The notes beneath the pieces are model-generated. The model was not told the DNA's origin, searched no databases, and was given only the letters and a program-made list of their open reading frames with translations. Positions 15,403 through 22,720 of a DNA stretch of 23,364 bases are shown piece by piece. A program made the translations under genes and the position numbers. Each line of letters starts with the position of its first letter. Within the stretch, counting starts at the first letter, position 1. Source of the stretch: Lachnoclostridium sp. (GTDB taxonomy: Bacteria; Bacillota_A; Clostridia; Lachnospirales; Lachnospiraceae); assembly GCA_015057755.1 (NCBI GenBank), contig SVDR01000041.1:1-23364 (forward strand), written 5' to 3'.

Positions 15403-16224
15403 ATGAAACATATGGGACATAAAATTTGGATGTCTGTGATCGCATTGGGAATGAGCATTTCCATGTTGCCGGTGAATCCGGTGTATGCTGCAAAAACCGT
15501 ATCCGGATCTTCTGCAGAATATACAGCTGTGAAAAAAGAGGAAACATCCGGCAGATGGGAATACAGAGAAGATAAATGGTATTACTATGATACAAACGGA
15601 AATCTTGGCAAAGAGGGCTGGATTCAATACAAAAACCAGCATTATTATCTTACAGCAGATGGATATTGTCTGATTAACCAGATTACTCCGGATGGATATT
15701 TTGTAGATTCTAACGGAGTCTGGTATCAGCGTTCTGCTATGATTTTAGGAAGAAAATTTGTCGCTCCTGATAAATTCTTGGCAGTAACTTCAGCATGGTC
15801 TGATAAGGAAACATTAAAACATTTGAAGACTACAGTATCAGATATATTTGAAAATAGACGGATTCGTATTACAAATGATTCGCTGGAATATCTTTCAGAG
15901 GACAATGAGGAAAAGGTACTGATCGGAATATATAAAAATAAGCAAACGGATTCCTATCGAATGGATATCGGAATTCGCCTTGACAATTATAGTACAGATA
16001 AAAGCCAATCAGCTACCTATGATTACCAGGTATTTCAGGCATTTCTTTACAGCATTTCATCAACCCCTGAGCTGTTAATAGATGCTATTTATAATAGCTG
16101 GGAAGAAGACAATCGCTGGAATATAAATAGAACCGGTTATACTCAGGTCGGAGATGCGATGGTGAAATATACCGGCGGTTCCGGATGCGGGTATTACTAT
16201 ATACGTTCTGCCACGGCTGAATGA
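15403..16224 (+). CDS. Secreted cell-wall-binding-repeat protein
   Basis: The 273-aa protein has a signal peptide (about 1-29, cleavage after VYA). Residues about 50-107 then show choline-binding/CW_binding_1-type repeats: WEYREDKWYYYDTNGNLGKE, GWIQYKNQHYYLTADG, and a third weaker copy with GYFVDSNGVW. About 165 residues without a recognised domain follow; no amidase, lysozyme or NlpC/P60 motif is visible. It may anchor the secretion apparatus to the cell wall or help it cross. AAAGGAGG precedes ATG 15403 by 11 bases. Firmicute conjugation systems normally carry a wall hydrolase, so a wall-binding protein without one is unusual. Confidence 0.84.
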   Translation: MKHMGHKIWMSVIALGMSISMLPVNPVYAAKTVSGSSAEYTAVKKEETSGRWEYREDKWYYYDTNGNLGKEGWIQYKNQHYYLTADGYCLINQITPDGYFVDSNGVWYQRSAMILGRKFVAPDKFLAVTSAWSDKETLKHLKTTVSDIFENRRIRITNDSLEYLSEDNEEKVLIGIYKNKQTDSYRMDIGIRLDNYSTDKSQSATYDYQVFQAFLYSISSTPELLIDAIYNSWEEDNRWNINRTGYTQVGDAMVKYTGGSGCGYYYIRSATAE

Positions 16225-16271
16225 TGCAATTGGGGTAAATAGCAGGTTAGAATAAAAAGGAGATATATTGT

Positions 16272-19200
16272 ATGAATAAAGATCTTAATAATTTAAATCA
16301 AATAATTCCAGAGGAACAAAATAAGCCGGAAATCGAAAGCGGAACCGCTTCTGAACGATTTGTTAGTTTGGATATTAAAGAAGCGATTGAAAAAGGAACT
16401 ACCGGGGACTTTTATTATTTTACAGAAGCCGGCGATGGTAAATATCAGATGCATGCAAAACTTCCGGAATATGGCTGTGCCGGACCGGGAGAGCCGATTT
16501 TTAAGATTCGTGAAAACAGCAATCGTATTGCAAAGGGATTTGCACAAAAATTTATCGGTCCGAATGGCAAAGTAGATTTCCGTGCTGGCCTTCGTTTCGT
16601 AGCAGAGTTTGATATTCGTTTGGGCATATCTGATCAGTCTGCTAAGACACCGGAAGATCCGTTTGCATCAAAAGAAAAAGCATTCGAAAATGCGATCGAC
16701 TGGCTTGCAAAGGAATTTGATGTTCCAATGGAAGAACGCAACGGTTTCAAAAATTTCTGCAAAGCTGCATTTGATCAATCCAAAAATCCGGTATTTTCTT
16801 TTGGAAATTTCACTAAAATCTGGTCAAACTTTGGAACGATGGGACTTGCAATGGAGCACGAACTGAACGAAGTGGTTGAACTGAATGGAGAAAAGCGGCC
16901 GGGCATATTTTATGATCCCTACAATGCTTCTGAAAAAATAAAGGAAGTATATGAAGGCTGCATGATTGCAATCGAAGAAATCCAGGATCTGGCTCGCATC
17001 AATCCGGCTTCAGAAATGAAGATGGTTACAATAAATGAATGCAGTGGAAGTGATCGAAGCAATACTCGTTTTGCAGAAATGTCAAGGCAGGCGCGTCGTG
17101 AAATGGGTGACCCTGTAGAAGAACCAAGCATCAAACACTTTGAGATTGATATGCTAGGTCAGGATGCGAAAATCAAGCAAGAACTGAATTCAGCGAGAAA
17201 CAGACTGAACAATCGGATCAATAATCCGCCGGCAAAACAGGAAGATGAAGCGGAATACAACAGAAAACTGGCCGAATTGAGTGAAGCTGTTGTAGTGGCG
17301 ACAGAAAAAGCTGAGGAATTAGCCCAAAAAGGAGAACTAAAATGGGAAAGTCATCATGCTCCGGTTCTTGGCGAGTTTACATATAATAATCAGAAATATT
17401 ACATTACAACGGAAGCCTTTGCGGCAGAGTCCGACCAGTTTATAAATCATGCCGCAATGACTGACGGTGTAGAGATTGGTTTTTTCCGTAATAAAGAAGA
17501 TTTTATCGCTTTCTATTCCAAAGAGGATCCACATGTACTGGGAGATGAGGAAGTACAGAAAATCGTTGATGCGAAAAATGCGCAGTATGCCAAAACAGAT
17601 GCGGTATATCGTCAAATTGAGAATTCCGTTGCGAATTTTGAAGGTGTAACGTTGAATCGTGATGCTGACAAGATCACTGCAAAGCATAACCGTATAATCA
17701 ATGACGAATATTGCTTTAGCGGATGGGAAAACAGATATCAGAATCACAAGTTAAATCTGGATCAAAAATATGAACCGACGATGGGTATTGACCTGGAAGG
17801 TATTTCCAGTGACTACGATATTAACTTCCGCAAGTTTATCAGAGAAGGTGTAATGGCTCAGAATCGCGTTGAAGAACATTATCGGAAGCAATTTGGCGTT
17901 TTAGTCGGTGTTCTCCAGGAGATCAATGCTGATATGGAGATGCTTGAAAAAGCTGAAAATCACAATAAACTTGCATACGAATCAGATGATGTTTCGAAAG
18001 ATAAAAAGGATCTGCTCGATAAATTAGCCAGCGAGAAGATTGAGCCTTTTGCAATGGAAGCTGCTATGGCAAGAAATGAAGCAGGTATTATACTTGGCGC
18101 AGTGCTCTATGGCGGACAAGATCTGGATAATCAGAGCGAGAGCCGCAAACTGGCAAAAGAATACCTCGATGCCCGTCTGAAAGCAAAAGGTTCGTCACTT
18201 CAGGAAATGCAGAACATGGCAAGAGAGATCAATGGCAAACTTTTACCGCCGACAGAAATCCGTATGGATGTTCAGGCCGGAATGGTTAAATTTGCAGATG
18301 AATTTACAGCGGTTAAAACACTGGATGCACATACAGAACTTTCTCCGCAGGCAAAAGAGTTCGCAATCCATAACTTTGATACCGCTTTCAAAGCTGTATT
18401 TACAAAAGAGAAACAGAATGAGCTTGCTGAGCGCGGTCAGACTATGTTCGATTATATTTTCATTGACGGAAAAAGTGTATCTGAACAGTATGAAGATAAA
18501 TATAAAGACTGTACGTTTGCCGAGAAACAAAACTATCTGAAAATGGAAGTCATGAATAAAATTCTCGCCGGAGGCGAATATACCATCGAAGCGGTTCTGG
18601 CAGACCAGAACGGATATGCAAAAAAATATCCGCTCAATGTAACAACCAATATACCGAAACTGAATAATGCAGTGGCAAGAACAACCAGCGCATCTAAGAA
18701 GCTGAACGCGAATTACGAAGAAAGAGTGAATGTTCGTCTTGTACATTTATCTGAAGCGAAGAACTGGAAACTGTCCGGAACATTAACCGGAGTTGTCAAT
18801 GACGAAACTTTTGAGACCATGAAGATTTATCGCAACTATAGTGACGGAATGACTCCGGAAGATAAGTTGAAACAGGGGGCCATGATCATTCAGGCGGTTA
18901 CACAGAAGAACGTATTGGATCAGAATGGCGCGATCGATCGAAATACCCTGGAAGCACTGATGTCAAACGTTTGTGTAAACGGAATCCCAATGAGAAACCT
19001 GCTTCAGGGCGAATTTAACAACGAAACAGAGAAGCAGGCGGTAGATATGATTGCTGGATACATTGCAAAGAATATGGATGAAAAGAGCAATTCTCTGGAA
19101 ACCGTATCCTTACTCTCCAATGGAAAACATGTTCCGCTTACATTTGCTCCGCCGAAGGTGCCGGAGATTACAACAAAAGTGAGCCTGTTCAGCAGCAAAG

Positions 19201-19460
19201 AGAAAAAGAATGCTTATGAGAAAGAAGTCCTTGAGCATGACAATGCGCTAAAACGTCAGGAAATCTGGAACGAAAAGAACAGACGTGCAGCTGAGGCATG
19301 TCAGGAATTATCCAAACTTGATATGCAGCCGGTTAAGGAACGTATGAGCTTCGCTGAGTTTGCCGGAGAGAAATCTGTACGTACTCGCATTCAGGATATG
19401 GAACGCAGCAACAGTAAAAAACTGGAAAACAGTAAGTCTAAGGATGCAGTAAAGAAATAG
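16272..19460 (+). CDS. Large hydrophilic protein, candidate T4SS substrate
   Basis: The 1062-aa protein has no signal peptide, membrane helix or recognisable enzyme motif. It is rich in charged residues and mostly helical in appearance, with coiled-coil-like runs around 285-350 and 500-600. The last ~60 residues are rich in Lys, Arg and Ser and end in a KKLENSKSKDAVKK-type tail. Basic C-terminal tails are known translocation signals of VirD4-dependent effectors in Gram-negative T4SS; applying that here is inference. It is not a relaxase: no HUH histidine cluster or MobA-type tyrosine motif is seen. AAAGGAG precedes ATG 16272. It sits in the operon after the external components and before the sensor phosphatase, so it is co-regulated with the machine. 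A cytoplasmic scaffold or chaperone is the main alternative. Confidence 0.8.
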   Translation: MNKDLNNLNQIIPEEQNKPEIESGTASERFVSLDIKEAIEKGTTGDFYYFTEAGDGKYQMHAKLPEYGCAGPGEPIFKIRENSNRIAKGFAQKFIGPNGKVDFRAGLRFVAEFDIRLGISDQSAKTPEDPFASKEKAFENAIDWLAKEFDVPMEERNGFKNFCKAAFDQSKNPVFSFGNFTKIWSNFGTMGLAMEHELNEVVELNGEKRPGIFYDPYNASEKIKEVYEGCMIAIEEIQDLARINPASEMKMVTINECSGSDRSNTRFAEMSRQARREMGDPVEEPSIKHFEIDMLGQDAKIKQELNSARNRLNNRINNPPAKQEDEAEYNRKLAELSEAVVVATEKAEELAQKGELKWESHHAPVLGEFTYNNQKYYITTEAFAAESDQFINHAAMTDGVEIGFFRNKEDFIAFYSKEDPHVLGDEEVQKIVDAKNAQYAKTDAVYRQIENSVANFEGVTLNRDADKITAKHNRIINDEYCFSGWENRYQNHKLNLDQKYEPTMGIDLEGISSDYDINFRKFIREGVMAQNRVEEHYRKQFGVLVGVLQEINADMEMLEKAENHNKLAYESDDVSKDKKDLLDKLASEKIEPFAMEAAMARNEAGIILGAVLYGGQDLDNQSESRKLAKEYLDARLKAKGSSLQEMQNMAREINGKLLPPTEIRMDVQAGMVKFADEFTAVKTLDAHTELSPQAKEFAIHNFDTAFKAVFTKEKQNELAERGQTMFDYIFIDGKSVSEQYEDKYKDCTFAEKQNYLKMEVMNKILAGGEYTIEAVLADQNGYAKKYPLNVTTNIPKLNNAVARTTSASKKLNANYEERVNVRLVHLSEAKNWKLSGTLTGVVNDETFETMKIYRNYSDGMTPEDKLKQGAMIIQAVTQKNVLDQNGAIDRNTLEALMSNVCVNGIPMRNLLQGEFNNETEKQAVDMIAGYIAKNMDEKSNSLETVSLLSNGKHVPLTFAPPKVPEITTKVSLFSSKEKKNAYEKEVLEHDNALKRQEIWNEKNRRAAEACQELSKLDMQPVKERMSFAEFAGEKSVRTRIQDMERSNSKKLENSKSKDAVKK

Positions 19461-19470
19461 TTCTTTACTG
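19447..19470 (+). other. Inverted repeat across the stop codon of the 1062-aa gene
   Basis: CAGTAAAGAA (19447-19456) and TTCTTTACTG (19461-19470) form a perfect 10-bp stem with the four-base loop ATAG, which includes most of the TAG stop codon (19458-19460). No U-tract follows, so it is not a good terminator. It separates the secretion genes from the phosphatase gene and could shape transcript processing or lower downstream expression. Confidence 0.6.
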
Positions 19471-19503
19471 ATCAGCATACATGATTTCTGATATGAGAAA
19501 ATT

Positions 19504-21339
19504 ATGAAAATAGAAAGAACAGAAAAACAGAGAAAGTTAAAAACCTTGTCTCAGGTATTTCACAAGTGGCTGTTTGCTTGTGTTGTGATCGCATTCCTTG
19601 CAACCGGCGGTTTTACTTATGTGTTACAGACGCAGATTGCTATCTCCGATACAGAACGGCTTTTAACTCTGAATCTGGAAGATGTAAAAAAAGATATTCA
19701 AGATGCTTCGGATCAGAATCTTCTTGATCTGACGCATAAAGCAGCCGGTCTGATAACAGAAACTTCGGATGACCTGTGGCTGAAACGACTGGCTGCAGAG
19801 TATGATGTTTCAGAAATCAATATTGTTGATCCAAATGGAATTATTACAGCCAGTACAAACCAAGAGCTTATCGGATTTGATATGGCATCCGGAACACAGT
19901 CGGCGGAATTTCTTGTATTGTTAGACCAGAAAGATGAATATGTACAGGAATACGGTGCATCGACATATAATTCCGCGATTTCTATGAAATATGCCGGTGT
20001 CCGTCTTCCTTCCGGCGGATTTTTGCAGGTGGCATACAATTCCGGACGTTTCCAGGAGGATATTGACGGAGAAGTTGTGTATGCGGCAAATAACCGCCAC
20101 ATAGGCCGGAATGGTATGATCATTATATGTGACGAAACATTTCGTGTTGTAAGTGATCATGCAGGTAATATCGGATCCATACTTGATCGAAATAAGATCA
20201 AAGATAATATCTCTATTTTAAAGCAGTTTGAAATGTTTGAGGCAGAAGTGCGCGGAATCTTGTCTTATTGCGCATTTACGTCATCGGAAGGTTATTATAT
20301 CCTTGCTGTATTGCCGCAGTCTGAAGCTATGGCTTCCAGGGATATTTCCGTAAGGGTACTGGTATGTATGGAAATTGTAGTATTTTTGGTATTGTTTGCA
20401 TACATCTATTATCTGATCAAGCGTCTGATCGTGGATGATCTTCAGAAAGTGAACCGGTCTCTTGCAAAGATTACGGACGGTGATCTGGATGAAACTGTGG
20501 ATGTGCGAACAAATTTAGAGTTTACATCACTTTCTGATGATATCAATGCTACTGTTGCGGCACTGAAACGTTACATAACAGAAGCTGAGACACGGATTGA
20601 TCAGGAGCTGGAATATGCACGTACGATTCAGTACTCGGCACTTCCGTCTGTATTCCCGCCATATCCGAACCGGACAGAGTTCGAGGTCTATGCTTCGATG
20701 GACACTGCAAAAGAAGTTGGCGGAGATTTCTATGATTTTTATATGATCGATGAATCAAAACTGGCTTTTACTGTGGCAGATGTTTCTGGCAAAGGAATTC
20801 CTGCGGCCATGTTTATGATGCGGGCAAAAACGTTGCTTAAGAGTTTGGCAGAAGGCGGCACAGACCTCGCAGAAGCCTTTTATAAGGCAAATAACAGGCT
20901 TTGTGCGGGAAATGACGCAGAGATGTTTGTGACGGTCTGGATGGGCATTTTGGACGTTTCTAACGGACATCTTGAGTTCGTAAATGCCGGACATAATCCA
21001 CCGGTTATCCTTCGGAATAAAGGTTCGGCAGAAATGCTTAAGACGAAAGCAAACTTTGTCCTGGGAATGATGGACGATATGCCATATAAGAAACATGAGA
21101 TCGAGCTTCAGCAGGGAGATATGATCTTCTTATATACAGACGGCCTGACAGAAGCACAAAATTTAGAAGATGAATTGTTCGGTGAAACACGTCTGACCTC
21201 TTACCTGGAGACGATGATGCGGGATCAGAGCATTTCGGTTTCTGATTTATGCCAGAGTGTTCATACGTCAGTAAAGAATTTTGCTGGAAAGGCAGAACAG
21301 TCGGATGATATCACAATGCTTGCATTAAAAAAGAAATAA
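19504..21339 (+). CDS. Membrane sensor SpoIIE/RsbU-type PP2C serine phosphatase
   Basis: The 611-aa protein has a membrane helix (about 24-45), an extracytoplasmic region (about 46-280) resembling Cache-type ligand sensors, a second helix (about 282-305), a HAMP-like linker, and a PPM/SpoIIE phosphatase domain (about 380-610). Catalytic metal-binding motifs are intact: EVGGDF with D408, ADVSGKG with D426, NAGHNPP, YTDGL with D546, and SDDITML with D601/D602. Its natural substrate would be a phosphorylated STAS antagonist, and the STAS protein at 1220 is the obvious candidate. It would thereby convert an outside signal into release of the kinase's client. The ribosome binding site is weak (only an ATGAGA-like match), and it lies 43 bases after the preceding gene. 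Confidence 0.92.
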   Translation: MKIERTEKQRKLKTLSQVFHKWLFACVVIAFLATGGFTYVLQTQIAISDTERLLTLNLEDVKKDIQDASDQNLLDLTHKAAGLITETSDDLWLKRLAAEYDVSEINIVDPNGIITASTNQELIGFDMASGTQSAEFLVLLDQKDEYVQEYGASTYNSAISMKYAGVRLPSGGFLQVAYNSGRFQEDIDGEVVYAANNRHIGRNGMIIICDETFRVVSDHAGNIGSILDRNKIKDNISILKQFEMFEAEVRGILSYCAFTSSEGYYILAVLPQSEAMASRDISVRVLVCMEIVVFLVLFAYIYYLIKRLIVDDLQKVNRSLAKITDGDLDETVDVRTNLEFTSLSDDINATVAALKRYITEAETRIDQELEYARTIQYSALPSVFPPYPNRTEFEVYASMDTAKEVGGDFYDFYMIDESKLAFTVADVSGKGIPAAMFMMRAKTLLKSLAEGGTDLAEAFYKANNRLCAGNDAEMFVTVWMGILDVSNGHLEFVNAGHNPPVILRNKGSAEMLKTKANFVLGMMDDMPYKKHEIELQQGDMIFLYTDGLTEAQNLEDELFGETRLTSYLETMMRDQSISVSDLCQSVHTSVKNFAGKAEQSDDITMLALKKK

Positions 21340-21370
21340 ACGGAATATAGGTGAAAAGAGGAAAAACTAC

Positions 21371-22492
21371 ATGACAAAGAATTTCCTGAGATTAATGACA
21401 TTAGCAATAATGACTGCAAGCCTGATTACGGGCTGCGGATCTGAGGAAGAAGCCGCTGTAACAACTGCTGCACCGGCTACGACAGAAGCTGTAACGACGG
21501 CTGAGGCAGTTACAGAAGCTCCTGCAGAAACATCCACCGAGGAAGTTACGGATTCTGCGGAAGAACTTACTGAGTATAATATTACATTTGACGCATTCTC
21601 ACTCGGTGGCGTGGAAGTTACGTTCGACGACGAAACCGGCGGAACAGATGTAGAACAGATGATGAGTATCGGGTGCAGTTCCTACCCGGGAAAAACGTTG
21701 AAGGAGTCCATGAAAGAATTTGGCATCCTTGATATTGATGTAGTAACTGACGGAGAGACGTTTGAGGGCTGGATGGAATATAAAGATATTATGGCCATGC
21801 ATGAAGATGGATTTGAATATCTTACATCCTACGAAAAGGTTTCAGACAATCTTTATACAACAGAAGAAATCCTTTCCATAGTGCTTGATCAGCATACAAC
21901 GTTTGTTGCAAAGTGGGAAAGTATCTCTTATGAAGAGTATGCTTTATACTATGAGTATACAGAAGAAGGCCTTGATCTTGATCTTGATGTTACTGTTTAC
22001 AGCAACGGCGGCCTTATGAATTATGGTGATCATACTTCTGATCTTGCTGTTGCAACAATTGAAAGCGGATTTTCACTGGAAACATTCCTCGGAGATTCTG
22101 CAGAAATAAAGAGTGTTGAAAAAGAAGGGTATACCTTCAATGGCTGGTGTGTATACGCGAGTGAAGAGATCATTTATACAGCTGGACTGGATGAGGCGGT
22201 TGAAGCAGGAAGCTTTTGCGTCAGTCTGGAAGAGTACGGTTATGCGGCAATGAACGATTTTATTGTTGTGAACGAATTTGCTACAACCGAAGAGCTGTAT
22301 GATATTATCTGTGATGGAAAATCTTATCTTGCCGTTGCCAACTGGGCAGAGGGAGAAAAAGAAATTCTCAAATGCTCCGGTTGTGAGATTGAAAAAGCGT
22401 GTGGCAAATATGAAGTGAATGGCCAGACATATGTTGTATGTGATGACTGTTATAACGAATTTGCTACAGGCATGGGATTAAAGAACGATTAG
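21371..22492 (+). CDS. Surface lipoprotein with two Listeria/Bacteroides-type repeats and a C-terminal Cys4 motif
   Basis: The 373-aa protein has a lipoprotein signal with lipobox LITGC (Cys22), then an Ala/Thr/Glu-rich linker to about residue 66. Two related segments follow, each ending in a wall-protein-like turn, GETFEGWMEYKD (about 130) and GYTFNGWCVYASEE (about 260), similar to InlB B-type repeats. The last 40 residues contain CSGC and, 23 residues later, CDDC, plus one additional Cys between them. That pattern looks like a small zinc ribbon or a redox/disulfide unit. AAGAGGAAA-type pairing precedes ATG 21371. It is the last gene of the train, 31 bases after the phosphatase. It might supply or tune the signal for the phosphatase sensor (inference); no function is recognised. 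Confidence 0.82.
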   Translation: MTKNFLRLMTLAIMTASLITGCGSEEEAAVTTAAPATTEAVTTAEAVTEAPAETSTEEVTDSAEELTEYNITFDAFSLGGVEVTFDDETGGTDVEQMMSIGCSSYPGKTLKESMKEFGILDIDVVTDGETFEGWMEYKDIMAMHEDGFEYLTSYEKVSDNLYTTEEILSIVLDQHTTFVAKWESISYEEYALYYEYTEEGLDLDLDVTVYSNGGLMNYGDHTSDLAVATIESGFSLETFLGDSAEIKSVEKEGYTFNGWCVYASEEIIYTAGLDEAVEAGSFCVSLEEYGYAAMNDFIVVNEFATTEELYDIICDGKSYLAVANWAEGEKEILKCSGCEIEKACGKYEVNGQTYVVCDDCYNEFATGMGLKND

Positions 22493-22537
22493 AATGCTTG
22501 TTAAATAATTGTACTAAAACAAAATATCTTTCAATAA

Positions 22538-22585
22538 ATAATCCCGCCTGTCTAAAGGTATCAAATAGTAGACAGACGGGATTAT
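22538..22585 (+). terminator. Large hairpin ending the operon, probable terminator
   Basis: ATAATCCCGCCTGTCTA (22538-22554) pairs with TAGACAGACGGGATTAT (22569-22585), 17 positions with a single C-A mismatch, around a 14-base loop. The bases after it are ATTAATGTT, a poor U-tract, so termination may be incomplete or factor-assisted. It lies about 45 bases after the last operon stop and before the promoter of the TtcA-like gene. Confidence 0.68.
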
Positions 22586-22616
22586 ATTAATGTTCCCATT
22601 TGAATTTAAATTATTA

Positions 22617-22645
22617 TTGACTTACCATTTAAAGGATAGTATATT
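22617..22645 (+). promoter_or_regulatory. Promoter of the TtcA-like gene
   Basis: TTGACT (22617-22622) and TATATT (22640-22645) each match the consensus at five of six bases and are 17 bases apart. Transcription should start near 22652, about 70 bases before ATG 22721. It shows that the tRNA-modification gene is transcribed on its own. Confidence 0.72.
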
Positions 22646-22659
22646 AGATACATATCTAA
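22644..22659 (+). promoter_or_regulatory. Possible operator overlapping the -10/start site
   Basis: TTAGATA (22644-22650) and TATCTAA (22653-22659) form a perfect 7-bp palindrome with a two-base centre. It begins in the -10 element and covers the predicted start point, a typical place for a dimeric repressor. AT-rich palindromes can also arise by chance. The regulator is not identifiable here. Confidence 0.45.
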
Positions 22660-22720
22660 CTATTCGCGAAATTACAGTTTAACGAAGAATTAAGACAAAA
22701 TAGAAAGGATTAACCATTAA

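Noticed and set aside
16272..19460. The 1062-aa protein as a relaxase or primase, expected beside VirD4 and VirB4
   Set aside because: No HUH histidine triad, no N-terminal catalytic tyrosine motif of MobA/MobP type, and no primase or helicase motif is visible anywhere in it.
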